A DNA stretch of 64,000 nucleotides, from NCBI GenBank assembly GCA_902573065.1, contig CACGHX010000002.1, positions 30,911 through 94,910 of the forward strand. Reading direction: 5' to 3'. Shown piece by piece: positions 50,755 through 61,707 of this stretch. This DNA is from an uncultured Pelagibacteraceae bacterium. Its GTDB lineage: Bacteria > Pseudomonadota > Alphaproteobacteria > Pelagibacterales > Pelagibacteraceae. The position numbers and the translations under genes were made by a program. Positions within the stretch are counted from its first letter, which is position 1, and every line of letters starts with the position of its first letter. The notes beneath the pieces are model-generated. The model saw only the letters and a program-made list of their open reading frames with translations. It ran no database searches and was not told where the DNA came from.

Positions 50755-51747
50755 TTAAATAAATTTTTTCGCTAAATGTTGTAGTAAATTTATATGATCA
50801 TCATTATCATTTAAACAAGGCACAACATCAAAATTTATGCCGCCACTTTTTATAAAACTTTCTTTACCTTGCATCGAAATTTCTTCTAATGTTTCTACAC
50901 AATCCGAAGAAAAGCCAGGACAAATTACTAAAACATTTTTTTTTCCCTCTGTAGGTAAATTTTCTAAGGTTTTATCAGTATAAGGTTGCAGCCATTCTTG
51001 AGGCCCAAATCTTGATTGAAACGTAGTTTGTATAGGTATTTGTTTAAATTGCTCAGATAGCAATCTCGTAGTTTTCTGACAATAACAGTGGTAAGGATCT
51101 CCTTTGTCAAAATATTTCTTAGGTATTCCATGATAAGAAGCGACGATAGTATCTGGCTTCCAATTTAATTCTGATAATTTTTTTTCAAGACTGTTTTTTA
51201 ATGCTTCTATATATAAAGGTTCAGACTCATAATGTGGTATTATTTGTAGACTTGGCTGCCATCTCATATCCATTAAAGTTCTATAAACTTCATCACATAC
51301 AGTTGCTGTAGTAGCTGCAGCGTACTGAGGGTATAAAGGCAAGATAACAATATTTTCACATCCAGATTTTTGTAGACTTTTCATTTTACTCTTTATACTT
51401 GGATTTCCATATCTCATAGCAAAGTCTATAATAATATTTTTTTCCTTTATTTTCTCAGATAACTTTTTTGTTTGCATAATTGTATAATATCTAAGCGGCG
51501 ACATATTCTCTTTTTTCATCCAAATTTCTTTATATGCCTTTGCTGTTTTTGATGGACGAAAATTAAGAATAAATAAATTAAGTATTATTTGCCAAAGAAT
51601 AGGATTTACCTCTATGACTCTTCTGTCAGACAAAAATTCCTTAAGATATTTTCTTATATCAAGCCATTTAGTTGAATCCGGAGTTCCAAGATTTACCAAC
51701 AATAATCCTGTTTTTCCAAATTTTATATCTGGATGGTCTTTATTCAT
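50755..51747 (-). CDS. hemH: Ferrochelatase
   Basis: GLLLVNLGTPDS, LPLYPQYAAATTAT, ASYHGIPKKY, PGFSSDCVETLEEI. Confidence 0.97.
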   Translation of the reverse strand: MNKDHPDIKFGKTGLLLVNLGTPDSTKWLDIRKYLKEFLSDRRVIEVNPILWQIILNLFILNFRPSKTAKAYKEIWMKKENMSPLRYYTIMQTKKLSEKIKEKNIIIDFAMRYGNPSIKSKMKSLQKSGCENIVILPLYPQYAAATTATVCDEVYRTLMDMRWQPSLQIIPHYESEPLYIEALKNSLEKKLSELNWKPDTIVASYHGIPKKYFDKGDPYHCYCQKTTRLLSEQFKQIPIQTTFQSRFGPQEWLQPYTDKTLENLPTEGKKNVLVICPGFSSDCVETLEEISMQGKESFIKSGGINFDVVPCLNDNDDHINLLQHLAKKFI

Positions 51748-52751
51748 TTATATTTTCTCACTAAGCTTGTTACAAATTTTATTATTTCAGGTTTAGTTTC
51801 TGGCAAAACCCCGTGTCCAAGGTTAAAAATATAAGGTTGCTCACGGAATATATCTAAATATTTTCTTACTTCTTTTTCTATTTCTTCTTTATTTTTTAAT
51901 AAGATTTTAGGATCCAATCCTCCTTGAATTACAGATGTTTTGATATTTTTTTTTATCCAATTTGGATCAACCTCGTAATCAATACTTATGCAGTCTGGTT
52001 TTACTGAAGAACAAAAATCTCCATAGTTTTTGTCGATACCTCTGGGAAAGCAAATCACTGGAATGTTGAGTTCTTTAACAAACTCCACAATTTTTTTAGT
52101 TGGTTCATAACAATAATCTTTTAGCTGATTTTCTGGAAGTAGACCTGCCCAAGAATCAAAAATCTGTATTATATTAGCACCTGCATCAACCTGGTTTTTG
52201 ATATGAACGCATATAATTTCTTCTAACTTTTTATATAATTTTTTTGTAAGAGCATTGTTTTTGGTTATTTCGTTAAAATTAAAATTTTTTTTTGGTGATT
52301 GTTTGTTGACCATGTATAAAAATAATGTCCAAGGAGCTCCTACGAAACCTATTAAGCTTTTTTTTCCTATTTCTTTTTTTACTTTTTTTATTGTTTCGTA
52401 GACTGGTTTAAGATTTTTAGTAAATGTTTTATTGTCTACTTTAGTTAAAATATCTATTTGGAGTTCATCTAATCGTGGGCCGTAACCTTTTTTAAAACTT
52501 ACATTTTGACCTAAACCATAAGGGATCATGAGAATGTCGGAGAAGATTATTGCTGCATCTAAATCAAATCTTTTAATTGGTTGTATTGTAATTTCTTTAG
52601 CTAAATCACTGTTCAAGCAAAGCTTAACAAAATCAGTATTTTGTTTTCTTATTTTCATAAACTCAGGTAAATATCTTCCGGCTTGCCTCATAAACCAGAT
52701 TGGGGTATCCCCAATTTTCTTGTTATTTATACAATCCAGCAGCCTGTTCAT
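51744..52751 (-). CDS. hemE: Uroporphyrinogen decarboxylase
   Basis: PIWFMRQAGRYLPE, FSDILMIPYGLG, GHGVLPETKPE. Confidence 0.97.
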   Translation of the reverse strand: MNRLLDCINNKKIGDTPIWFMRQAGRYLPEFMKIRKQNTDFVKLCLNSDLAKEITIQPIKRFDLDAAIIFSDILMIPYGLGQNVSFKKGYGPRLDELQIDILTKVDNKTFTKNLKPVYETIKKVKKEIGKKSLIGFVGAPWTLFLYMVNKQSPKKNFNFNEITKNNALTKKLYKKLEEIICVHIKNQVDAGANIIQIFDSWAGLLPENQLKDYCYEPTKKIVEFVKELNIPVICFPRGIDKNYGDFCSSVKPDCISIDYEVDPNWIKKNIKTSVIQGGLDPKILLKNKEEIEKEVRKYLDIFREQPYIFNLGHGVLPETKPEIIKFVTSLVRKYK

Positions 52752-53028
52752 AATAATTAATAATATAGTTATAAAATATATTTAATGTAATAGGTCATGT
52801 TAGTTAGTAAAATAGGGATATTTATCATTTTATCTACACTGACTTTTGATAAAGAAATAAGCTATAGGGCAATTATCTACACATTATCAACATTGTGAAT
52901 CAAGAGATATTAAATTATTAACATAAAAATGATTGTATAGAATTTGTTAATTGCTGTTATTAAATTAATTTTTTTTCTAAATTACTGTTAATATCCTCTA
53001 TTTATACTAATATTACTCACAACGCATA
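52752..53028. other. oriC: Candidate chromosomal replication origin (oriC)
   Basis: Divergent hemE/ppsR gap; TTATCTACA at 52831-52839 and 52874-52882, TTATCAACA at 52885-52893 (11-bp spacing), GAATC at 52898-52902, A/T-rich flank. Confidence 0.75.
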
Positions 53029-53850
53029 ATGAATAACAAATATCAAATATTTCTCATATCTGATTCAACGGGTGAAACCTTAGATAGAATTTTTTTAGCC
53101 TTACAATCACAATTTACAAATTTTGATTACGATAAAAAAGAATTTGTTTTTATAAGAACAGAGCAACAGATTGGAAAAATTATAAAAGAATGTAAGGAGA
53201 AAAACAATTCTATTATTTTATACACAATTGTCGATACCAATCTTGCTAAACACCTTGCAGCTCAGAGTTTAAAAAATAACATTCCATGTTTTGGTGTTTT
53301 AGGAAATCTAATCTTAAGTTTTTCTAAATTACTCAATCAAAAAGCTACACACAAACCTAGCGCTCAATATGTGCTTGATGAAGATTATTATAAAAGAATT
53401 GAAGCTATTCAATTCACAATGACACATGATGATGGGAAGAAAAATGAGGATATAAGTAAAGCAGACATAATTTTATTAGGTGTCAGCAGAACCAGTAAAA
53501 CACCGACCTCGATCTATCTTGCTAACAGAGGTTATAAAACATTAAATATTCCTTTAGTTTTAGATCAAAAAATTCCAGACATCCTTAAAAGCAATGAAAA
53601 CAAGCTGTGTGTTATTGGCCTAACGGCAGATCCGGAAAGGTTATCAGAGATAAGAAAGACCAGAGCTAATACTAATAGCAATATTGATTTAAAACTTTAC
53701 ACAAGTGTCGAAAAGATAAGAGAAGAAGTAGATAACTCTAAATTAATGTTTAAAAAATTTAGTTGGCCCACTATAGATGTAACTCGAAGATCTGTTGAAG
53801 AGACTGCTGCTTCTATTATTAAAATTTATGAAATACAAAAAAACAAATGA
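53029..53850 (+). CDS. Pyruvate,phosphate dikinase / PEP synthase regulatory protein (DUF299)
   Basis: FLISDSTGETLDRI, LLGVSRTSKTPTSIYLANRGYK, DVTRRSVEETAA. Confidence 0.95.
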   Translation: MNNKYQIFLISDSTGETLDRIFLALQSQFTNFDYDKKEFVFIRTEQQIGKIIKECKEKNNSIILYTIVDTNLAKHLAAQSLKNNIPCFGVLGNLILSFSKLLNQKATHKPSAQYVLDEDYYKRIEAIQFTMTHDDGKKNEDISKADIILLGVSRTSKTPTSIYLANRGYKTLNIPLVLDQKIPDILKSNENKLCVIGLTADPERLSEIRKTRANTNSNIDLKLYTSVEKIREEVDNSKLMFKKFSWPTIDVTRRSVEETAASIIKIYEIQKNK

Positions 53851-54431
53851 GAATAATATTGGCTTCTAAAAGTGGTGTAAGAAAAGAAATCTTGAAAAAA
53901 AACAAGATAGATTGTGATGTAGAATCTTCTAATGTTGATGAGGATGAAGTTAAGGCTGCGATGTTGAATGAAAATGCAACACCTACACTTATTTCAAAAA
54001 ATCTGGCAGAATTAAAGGCCAACAAAGTAAGCAATAAAAACCCTGACAGAATAGTCTTGGGAGCTGACAGTGTTATTGATTTCGAAGGAGAGTTAATATC
54101 TAAACCAAAATCAAGACAAGAAGCACTTGAAATACTCATTAAACTAAATGGAAAAAAACATCAGTTAATAAGTTCAGTTTGTATATCTAAAAACGGAGCA
54201 ATGATTTGGAACTATACAGATGCTTCTTCTCTTACTATGAAAGAACTTAATTTGGACCAAATTAGATCTTATTTAAAAAAGGTAGACGATGAAAAATTAT
54301 ATGCTTATGGGGTTTATCAAATTGAATCTGGAGGAAAAGATTTATTTTTAAAAATTGATGGAGAAGAGGACTCGATTATGGGACTTCCAATTAAAAAAAT
54401 AAAGGAGTATTTAAATAATTTAAAATGGTAA
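53847..54431 (+). CDS. Maf-like nucleotide pyrophosphatase
   Basis: IILASKSGVRKEIL, VLGADSVIDF, YQIESGGKDLFLKIDGEEDSIMGLP. Confidence 0.93.
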   Translation: MRIILASKSGVRKEILKKNKIDCDVESSNVDEDEVKAAMLNENATPTLISKNLAELKANKVSNKNPDRIVLGADSVIDFEGELISKPKSRQEALEILIKLNGKKHQLISSVCISKNGAMIWNYTDASSLTMKELNLDQIRSYLKKVDDEKLYAYGVYQIESGGKDLFLKIDGEEDSIMGLPIKKIKEYLNNLKW

Positions 54432-54577
54432 TTTTAATTTGGCTTGTAGTCTGTATTATTTTTTATTTGGTACAAAAAATTCTTGGTGACTCTGGTCACG
54501 CATTGGAACTTTTTGCTTTATTAACAGCATTGGCACTTTTTTTTATCAATAGATTAAGCAGGAAAGAAAAAAAATGA
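54425..54577 (+). CDS. Small membrane protein (50 aa)
   Basis: Not in ORF track: MVILIWLVVCIIFYLVQKILGDSGHALELFALLTALALFFINRLSRKEKK*; overlaps maf stop and aroE start. Confidence 0.6.
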   Translation: MVILIWLVVCIIFYLVQKILGDSGHALELFALLTALALFFINRLSRKEKK

Positions 54578-55362
54578 AAAAATATATGGTAATAGGAAAT
54601 CCAATAGAGCATTCGTTATCACCATTACTACATAATTTTTGGATTAAAAAGTATGGCATAAACGCTATCTATGAAAAAAAAGTCTTAGAAAAAAATGATA
54701 TTGAAAAAACTTTAAATGATATAAGAGAAAACAAGACAGAAGGTATAAATGTTACAGTGCCCTTCAAAAAAGAGGTAATTCCTTTTTTAGACCATTTATC
54801 TGATACTGCACAAAAGTCTCAATCAGTTAACACCATTTTCAAAAGACAAAACAAGTTGGTTGGTGACAACACTGATGTTTACGGTTTTTCGGAAGCAATA
54901 AAACTAACCAATTTCAATCTAAAAAATAAAAAAGCACTAATTTTAGGTGCTGGGGGTGTAGTTCCCTCAATCGTATTGGCATTAAAAAATATGGGAATTT
55001 TAGAAATAGTATTATCTAACCGGACAAAATCAAAGGCAGAGAGTTTAGAAAAAAGTTTCCCCTTCTTAAAAGTAATAAATTGGGGGGAATCCATAAAATC
55101 TGATTTAATAATAAATGCCACAAGTATAGGCATAAAGAAAAACGAGCAGATTAAATTAGATTACACCAAACTAGATGGTCAGTTATTTTATGACGTAATT
55201 TATAATCCTCCTGAAACAAAATTCTTACAACAAGCAAAAAAAATCGGAAAGAAAATTGAAAATGGTAAAAGCATGTTTATTTATCAAGCATTGAAAGCAT
55301 TTGAGATATGGCACGGCATAAGACCAGAAATCAATGCAGAGGTCAGTAATTTAATCAAATGA
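54574..55362 (+). CDS. aroE: Shikimate dehydrogenase
   Basis: GNPIEHSLSPLLHN, GINVTVPFKKEV, GDNTDVYGF, ILGAGGVVPSIV. Confidence 0.97.
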   Translation: MKKYMVIGNPIEHSLSPLLHNFWIKKYGINAIYEKKVLEKNDIEKTLNDIRENKTEGINVTVPFKKEVIPFLDHLSDTAQKSQSVNTIFKRQNKLVGDNTDVYGFSEAIKLTNFNLKNKKALILGAGGVVPSIVLALKNMGILEIVLSNRTKSKAESLEKSFPFLKVINWGESIKSDLIINATSIGIKKNEQIKLDYTKLDGQLFYDVIYNPPETKFLQQAKKIGKKIENGKSMFIYQALKAFEIWHGIRPEINAEVSNLIK

Positions 55363-55922
55363 TGAAAATAGGAATTACTGGTTCATTGGCGTCCGGAAAG
55401 TCGACAGTAGCTAAAATAATTGCATCTAAGAAATATCCACTTTTTGATGCTGACAAAGCTGTAAAGAAAATTTATCAAACAAATTCTTTTAAAACAAAAA
55501 TTTTTAAAAAATTCAAACTCAAAAGTAAAAAAAACATAAAAAATAATATCAAAAAAATTGTATCCAAGAATGAAAAGTTTCTTAAAGATATAGAAAAAAT
55601 AGTCCATCCCATCGTAAGAAAGCAAATAAGAAGTTTTATAAAAATTAACAAGAAAAAAAAATTTATTATTTTTGAAATACCACTTCTCATTGAAAGCAAA
55701 TTAATGAAAAATTACGATAAGATTATACTTGTTAACTCAAGAAGAGATATAAGGTTAAAAAGATATCTAAAAAGAGGTGATAATAAGAAGATATTTAACC
55801 TTTTAAACAATAGACAACTTTCACCTGCAAAAAAAATTAAACTTTGTGATTACGTTATCAACAATAATGGATCTTTAAAACTTTTAAAAACAAATATTAA
55901 AAATATAATGACTAAGTTATGA
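55359..55922 (+). CDS. coaE: Dephospho-CoA kinase
   Basis: IGITGSLASGKSTVAKI, DADKAVKKIY, FEIPLLIE. Confidence 0.94.
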   Translation: MMKIGITGSLASGKSTVAKIIASKKYPLFDADKAVKKIYQTNSFKTKIFKKFKLKSKKNIKNNIKKIVSKNEKFLKDIEKIVHPIVRKQIRSFIKINKKKKFIIFEIPLLIESKLMKNYDKIILVNSRRDIRLKRYLKRGDNKKIFNLLNNRQLSPAKKIKLCDYVINNNGSLKLLKTNIKNIMTKL

Positions 55923-56590
55923 ATGAAATCTTTTTAGATACAGAAACCACTGGTTTATTTTCTAAAGATGGTGATCGAATTTTAGAGATTGCTTGTATTG
56001 AAACAAAAGATCTGATCCCAACAAACAAAATTTTCCACAAACTTATAAACCCAGAAAGAAAAGTCTCACAAGAAGCTTTTAAGGTTCATGGTTTTTCCAA
56101 TGACTTCTTGCAAGATAAACCAAAATTTGAGGAGATAGCTGAGGAATTATTAGAATTTATCGATGGAAAAAAGTTAATAATTCATAATGCTCCTTTTGAC
56201 ATAGGATTTCTAAACAGTGAACTAAAAAAAATTAATAAGAAAGTTATAGATATAAAAAGAGTAGACGATACTTTGAGTTTAGCTCGATCGAAGTTTCCAG
56301 CTTCCTCGAACTCACTCGATAACCTTTGCAAACGTTTTAATATTGATATTTCAAGAAGAACTAAACATAATGCCCTTTTAGATTGCGAATTACTAAGAGA
56401 AGTTTATATAAATCTTGTTGGACAAAAAGAACCATCTTTATCATTCGGTATAAATGATAATTCTGAAGAAAATAAGACTTCAGCGAAAAGTAAAAGAAAT
56501 CGGGAAAAAATTATCATTGAAATAGATCCCGAAGAGATAAAGAGGCACAATGATTTTTTGAAATTCAATTTAAAAAAGAACTTTTTTTAA
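55919..56590 (+). CDS. dnaQ: DNA polymerase III epsilon subunit
   Basis: IFLDTETTGLFSKDGDRILEIA, HNAPFDIGFLN, HNALLDCELL. Confidence 0.96.
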   Translation: MNEIFLDTETTGLFSKDGDRILEIACIETKDLIPTNKIFHKLINPERKVSQEAFKVHGFSNDFLQDKPKFEEIAEELLEFIDGKKLIIHNAPFDIGFLNSELKKINKKVIDIKRVDDTLSLARSKFPASSNSLDNLCKRFNIDISRRTKHNALLDCELLREVYINLVGQKEPSLSFGINDNSEENKTSAKSKRNREKIIIEIDPEEIKRHNDFLKFNLKKNFF

Positions 56591-57000
56591 GATTTTTTAT
56601 TTTCGTAAAGTTTTTCAAAGTTAATTTCTTTTTGAAGATTAACGTTTTTAAATCCTGATTTCTCGAATAAATAACATAATGTTTCTCTAATTTCAGGGTA
56701 AATTGTTTTTGGCACCTCAACTAATATAATTTTCTCCATCTCCTTTTTTTCAAACTCTTTTTCAAAATTCACTAGAGAAGAAAAGCAAATAGAAATTGGT
56801 GTTAAACTTGTTTCTTTTTTAGATGCTAAATATAGTGTGGTATCCACCTCAATTACACTTTGATTTATCTTTTTACTTTTAATGTCAAAATTTACCAAAA
56901 AATTTTTTATATTTTTTTCCAAAAGAAAATAAGATTTTGCTCCTGCTATCTCAAACGATAAATCTTTTATATACTTTGAAACAATTTTATACGTCATCAT
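56587..57000 (-). CDS. secB: Protein-export chaperone SecB
   Basis: YIKDLSFEIAGAKSYF, VEVPKTIYPEIRETLCYLFEKSGF. Confidence 0.88.
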   Translation of the reverse strand: MMTYKIVSKYIKDLSFEIAGAKSYFLLEKNIKNFLVNFDIKSKKINQSVIEVDTTLYLASKKETSLTPISICFSSLVNFEKEFEKKEMEKIILVEVPKTIYPEIRETLCYLFEKSGFKNVNLQKEINFEKLYENKKS

Positions 57001-57412
57001 GTCCTCTTTTTTTATCCTCTTTGATTATTTCACCTTCAATGTAGTTTTCATTTTTTTTACTCATATTTTTTTTTTTCAAAAAAGAGCCTATAATAATATT
57101 TCTTGTCCAAGGTATTAAAAGAAAAAATCCTAAAGCATCGGTAACAAATCCCGGGAATATCAATAAGCATGCCGCTAGAGCTATTGACGCACCAGAAACT
57201 ATCTCGAATAAAGGTATTTCGTTCCTATACATGTTTAGGATTCCTGACCTAAGAGTACTCAGGCCCTGTGCCTTGGCAAAATATATTCCAATTATAGCCG
57301 TAAGGAATATTAATAAAATTGTATTAAATGCACCAATGTTTTGGCCAATTTTAATCATCACAAATATTTCAATTGTAGGAATACCAATTAAAAATAATAA
57401 TATTGTGTTCAT
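56987..57412 (-). CDS. FxsA family protein
   Basis: IPTIEIFVMIKIGQNIGAFNTILLIFLTAIIG, IFPGFVTDALGFFLLIPWTR. Confidence 0.92.
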   Translation of the reverse strand: MNTILLFLIGIPTIEIFVMIKIGQNIGAFNTILLIFLTAIIGIYFAKAQGLSTLRSGILNMYRNEIPLFEIVSGASIALAACLLIFPGFVTDALGFFLLIPWTRNIIIGSFLKKKNMSKKNENYIEGEIIKEDKKRGHDDV

Positions 57413-57456
57413 TTGTCCGTTTCCAAATTATATTAATAATGTATATTTATCAAACA

Positions 57457-58062
57457 ATGAGTAATGAATTTGGATATTTGGATATAATACTTTTAGCTAT
57501 GATCGCTGGTTTTATCATACTAAGATTAAGAAACATTCTTGGAAGAAGAACTGGACATCAGGATAAAGTCTATGGGGGCTTTTCTGAAAAAGATTTTGAT
57601 AAGTTTAAAGAAAAAATAAAATCAAAAACAAAAAAACCTCAAACAGAATTTGACAAAGAACAAAGAAAAGAATTTTTAAAAGGAGCAGAAATAGCTTACG
57701 AAACTATCATCAATTCATTTGCTAAAGGGGATAAAAAAAGCTTAAAAGATTTGCTGACAAAAGAAATGAGACAAAATTTTGAAACTGCAATAGAAGAAAG
57801 AAATAAAAATAACATTAAATCTGAGTTAACATTTATAGGCGTAAAATCATCTGTTGTAGAAAATTTTGAAAAAACCACTACAGCATTATTTTTTACTGTA
57901 AAATTTGTAAGTGAAATAATTTCAGTAAAACGAGATAAAGATAATAATGTTATTGAAGGGGATCCAGATAAAATTAAAACAGTAATTGATAAGTGGAAGT
58001 TTACCCGTCCAACTTCAAGCATGAGCCCAAACTGGTATCTTGCTGAAATTAAAAATAGTTGA
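57457..58062 (+). CDS. Tim44/TimA-like domain protein
   Basis: MSNEFGYLDIILLAMIAGFIILRLRNILGRRTG; start at 57457 preferred, upstream ORF codons overlap the divergent FxsA start. Confidence 0.88.
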   Translation: MSNEFGYLDIILLAMIAGFIILRLRNILGRRTGHQDKVYGGFSEKDFDKFKEKIKSKTKKPQTEFDKEQRKEFLKGAEIAYETIINSFAKGDKKSLKDLLTKEMRQNFETAIEERNKNNIKSELTFIGVKSSVVENFEKTTTALFFTVKFVSEIISVKRDKDNNVIEGDPDKIKTVIDKWKFTRPTSSMSPNWYLAEIKNS

Positions 58063-58481
58063 AAAAAAAATCAACATTATCTGAGAAAGATAAAAAAATT
58101 TGGGAAGATTATCTAAAAAATCCCTCAGACGTTAAAGATAAAGAAGAGTATGAAAGCGAAAAAAAGAAATTTTTAAGATATAAATTTGATCTTCACGGAC
58201 TATCTATAGAAGAAGCAACCAAAAAAGTTTCAGAAATTATTGAAAATTGTTACGACAAAGGTGTTTCAGAAATATTACTCATCACTGGTCAGGGACATCA
58301 TTCAAACTTAGAAAAAAATGTCTACGTTTCAAAGGACCATAGTACATTAAAAGGAACAATACCTGAGTTTATTAAAAACACCTCATCGCTATATTCAAAA
58401 ATTGCTAAAATGGACAATGCATTACCAAGAGAGGGCGGTAAAGGCGCTTTAGTTATCCGATTGAAAAATTTTAAAGTATAA
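58059..58481 (+). CDS. Smr domain protein
   Basis: [35 protein letters not shown]. Confidence 0.9.
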   Translation: MKKKSTLSEKDKKIWEDYLKNPSDVKDKEEYESEKKKFLRYKFDLHGLSIEEATKKVSEIIENCYDKGVSEILLITGQGHHSNLEKNVYVSKDHSTLKGTIPEFIKNTSSLYSKIAKMDNALPREGGKGALVIRLKNFKV

Positions 58482-59841
58482 ATTTTGATAAATCTGTATT
58501 TTTAACAAGATCACCCAAGTTTTTACTAACAAATTCTTTATTAACTTTTATAGTTTGTCCAGCTTTATCAGAGGCGGTAAAGCTCACCTCATCTAAAACC
58601 TTTTCTATAATTGTGTGTAATCTTCTTGCTCCAATATTTTCTACTGTTGCATTAATTTCGGTAGAAAGTTTTGCAAGCATATCTATGCCGTCATCAGAGA
58701 AATCAAGGTCAACGTCCTCAGTTTTCAATAAAGCCTTGTATTGTTTTATCAAACTATTATCTGGCTCTTTAAGTATTCGTTTAAAATCATCTTCTGTTAA
58801 AGCACTTAATTCTACTCTTATTGGTAAACGCCCTTGTAATTCTGGAAGTAAATCAGATGGCTTAGCTAATTGAAAAGCTCCAGAAGCAATAAACAATATA
58901 TGATCTGTTTTGACTGGGCCGTATTTTGTATTAACGGTTGTTCCTTCTATTAGTGGAAGTAAATCTCTTTGCACACCCTCTCTGGATACATCTCCCCCAA
59001 TTCTATCTCCTCTTGCTGAAACTTTATCAATTTCATCTAAAAATACGATACCGTTATTCTCAGTTGAGTCTTTTGCTTGCTTAATAATTTTATCTTGCTC
59101 TATCATCTTGTCAGACTCTTGCGCAATTAATATTTCATGCGACTCCTTTACAGTCATCTTCTTCTTCTTACCTTTTGGACTTCCAGATTTACCAAGTATT
59201 TCACCAATATTCACCATACCGATATTGGCACCAGGCATACCTGGAATTTCAAAACTAGGCATTCCAGACGAAGTATCGCTAACTTCGATCTCAATTTCAT
59301 TTTTATCTAAATCGCCAGATCTTAATCTTTTCCTAAAACTTTCTCGTGTTGCCAAACTCGCTTTTTTACCTACTAGAGCATCCAATACTTTTTCCTCTGC
59401 AGCTAATTGAGCTTTTGCGTGGACTTCCTTTCTCCTTTTCTCCTTTTCCATAGCAATTGCTATTTCAATTAAATCTCTAATAATTTGTTCTACATCTTTT
59501 CCAACATAGCCTACTTCAGTAAAACGAGTTGCTTCAACTTTAATAAAAGGTGCTTGGGCTAGCTTTGATAGTCTCCTAGATATCTCTGTTTTACCAACGC
59601 CTGTTGGCCCAATCATCAAAATATTTTTCGGTAAAACTTCATCTTTCATATCTTCTGATAGAGCTTGTCTTCTCCATCTATTTCTTAATGCAACTGCGAC
59701 TGCTCTTTTAGCTTGATGTTGTCCAATAACATATCTATCTAATTCTGAAACTATTTCTCGTGGAGATAATGCACTTACTTTAGAACTATCCTTATTTGAA
59801 AATTCTTTTACAATTTTTAGATTTGGTGCTTTTTGTGTCAT
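58471..59841 (-). CDS. hslU: ATP-dependent protease ATPase subunit HslU
   Basis: [43 protein letters not shown]. Confidence 0.98.
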   Translation of the reverse strand: MTQKAPNLKIVKEFSNKDSSKVSALSPREIVSELDRYVIGQHQAKRAVAVALRNRWRRQALSEDMKDEVLPKNILMIGPTGVGKTEISRRLSKLAQAPFIKVEATRFTEVGYVGKDVEQIIRDLIEIAIAMEKEKRRKEVHAKAQLAAEEKVLDALVGKKASLATRESFRKRLRSGDLDKNEIEIEVSDTSSGMPSFEIPGMPGANIGMVNIGEILGKSGSPKGKKKKMTVKESHEILIAQESDKMIEQDKIIKQAKDSTENNGIVFLDEIDKVSARGDRIGGDVSREGVQRDLLPLIEGTTVNTKYGPVKTDHILFIASGAFQLAKPSDLLPELQGRLPIRVELSALTEDDFKRILKEPDNSLIKQYKALLKTEDVDLDFSDDGIDMLAKLSTEINATVENIGARRLHTIIEKVLDEVSFTASDKAGQTIKVNKEFVSKNLGDLVKNTDLSKFIL

Positions 59842-59843
59842 AA

Positions 59844-60383
59844 TTAAACTTTTTCTGTTGTAACATTACCATTTGTAAATACACAAATCTCTGATGCTAC
59901 TTTTAATGATTTTTTTGCAATTTCTTCTGCTGACATGTCACTATCCATTAAAACTTTTGCAGCAGCAAGAGCATAATTGCCGCCAGAACCTATTCCAATT
60001 ATACCGTCTTCTGGTTCTAAAACATCTCCTGTTCCTGAAATAATAAAACTTTTTTCCTTATCTGCTACAGCCATTAAAGCTTCAAGCCTTCTCAGATATT
60101 TGTCTGTCCGCCAGTCTTTAGCAAGTTCAACAGCTGCCCTTGTAAGATTACCAGCATGTTTTTCTAGCTTTGCTTCCAGTCTTTCAAAAAGAGTTAATGC
60201 ATCAGCAGTTGATCCAGCAAAACCAGCTATCACATTTCTTTTCTCAATCTTTCTCACTTTTTTGGCTTTACTTTTAAGAACTGTATTTCCTAAGCTAACT
60301 TGTCCGTCGCCAGCTACAATAGTTTGATTTCCCTTCCTAATAAGGACTATTGTGGTTCCATGCCAATTTTGGTTTGTGCTCAT
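59844..60383 (-). CDS. hslV: ATP-dependent protease peptidase subunit HslV
   Basis: [43 protein letters not shown]. Confidence 0.98.
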   Translation of the reverse strand: MSTNQNWHGTTIVLIRKGNQTIVAGDGQVSLGNTVLKSKAKKVRKIEKRNVIAGFAGSTADALTLFERLEAKLEKHAGNLTRAAVELAKDWRTDKYLRRLEALMAVADKEKSFIISGTGDVLEPEDGIIGIGSGGNYALAAAKVLMDSDMSAEEIAKKSLKVASEICVFTNGNVTTEKV

Positions 60384-60482
60384 AACTAATATGTAGCTAC
60401 TGATTTTGAATCTTCAAGGTCCTGCGGTCATTTATTGATAAATGATAAATTACACTATATATCTAACTTAAATTTCTAATTT

Positions 60483-61073
60483 ATGTCTAGAAAAGCTAAA
60501 ATATTGAGAAAAACAAAAGAAACAAATATTTCCGTTGAAGTGAATTTAGACGGAAAGGGCAAATATCAAATAAAGACCAAAATAGGTTTCTTAGATCATA
60601 TGCTAGAGCAACTTGCCAAGCATTCTCTCATTGATATGAAAATTAATGCTAAAGGTGATACTCATATCGATCTTCATCACACAACTGAAGACACAGGTAT
60701 TGCTATCGGAGAGGCTATAAAAAAGGCAGCTGGAAACCGAAAAGGAATTAAAAGGTATGCTACTACAAACATCCCTATGGATGAAACGCTTACCCGTGTA
60801 TCTTTGGATATATCAAATAGACCATATTTAATTTGGAATGTTGATCTTAAAGTGGAAAAACTTGGCGAAATGGATACCGAACTTTTTAAGGAATGGTTCC
60901 AAGCTTTCGCACAGTCTGCGGGCATAACCCTACACATAGAAAATATTTACGGTGAAAATAGTCATCATAAAATTGAGTCTTGCTTTAAAGCCCTAGCAAG
61001 ATCTCTTAAAGAAGCTCTGGAAATTGATAAAAGAATTAAAAATTCAATACCATCTACTAAGGGCACTATTTAA
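60483..61073 (+). CDS. hisB: Imidazoleglycerol-phosphate dehydratase
   Basis: [29 protein letters not shown]. Confidence 0.97.
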   Translation: MSRKAKILRKTKETNISVEVNLDGKGKYQIKTKIGFLDHMLEQLAKHSLIDMKINAKGDTHIDLHHTTEDTGIAIGEAIKKAAGNRKGIKRYATTNIPMDETLTRVSLDISNRPYLIWNVDLKVEKLGEMDTELFKEWFQAFAQSAGITLHIENIYGENSHHKIESCFKALARSLKEALEIDKRIKNSIPSTKGTI

Positions 61074-61078
61074 AATAA

Positions 61079-61705
61079 ATGAACGTCACTATTGTTGACT
61101 ACCAATCGGGCAATATAAGCTCAGTCATCAACTCTTTTACAGAGGTCGCTGAAGGCAAAGTCAATATAGAAGTAACTTCAGATATAAAAAAAATAAAACA
61201 TAGTGATAAGATAGTTTTACCTGGTCAAGGATCCTTCAAAAGCTGCGTAGACTCTCTTAACAGTATAAATGGACTTGTAGATACGCTGAAAGAATTTGCC
61301 ATCGTCAAAAATAAACCACTACTTGGAATTTGTGTTGGATTGCAAATGTTTGCTGATATTGGTTATGAAGAAACAGAAACGAAAGGATTGGGATGGATTT
61401 CGGGAAAAGTTTCAAAACTAGATAATCAAAATGGAAAATTTAAACTTCCTCATATTGGCTGGAATGAAATTAATATAATCAAAGATAGTAAAATTTTTAA
61501 AAATATAAAAAATAATTCTCATATGTATTTTGTACATAGTTATGAATTTGTACCTGAAGATAAAAGTGTAATTTCAGCAACAACAGATTATTCATCTAAT
61601 ATTGTGTGCTCAGTTGAAAAAGAAAATATTTTTGGAACTCAATTTCATCCAGAAAAGAGTGATAAAACTGGTTTAAATCTAATTCAAAATTTTTTAAATT
61701 TATAA
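61079..61705 (+). CDS. hisH: Imidazole glycerol phosphate synthase subunit HisH
   Basis: DYQSGNISSV, LPGQGSF, LGICVGLQMF, FHPEKSDKTG. Confidence 0.96.
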   Translation: MNVTIVDYQSGNISSVINSFTEVAEGKVNIEVTSDIKKIKHSDKIVLPGQGSFKSCVDSLNSINGLVDTLKEFAIVKNKPLLGICVGLQMFADIGYEETETKGLGWISGKVSKLDNQNGKFKLPHIGWNEINIIKDSKIFKNIKNNSHMYFVHSYEFVPEDKSVISATTDYSSNIVCSVEKENIFGTQFHPEKSDKTGLNLIQNFLNL

Positions 61706-61707
61706 TA

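Noticed and set aside
58910-59410. 166-aa + strand ORF
   Set aside because: Lies fully antisense to hslU; Ser/Ile-rich shadow ORF.
59977-60327. 116-aa + strand ORF
   Set aside because: Antisense shadow of hslV.
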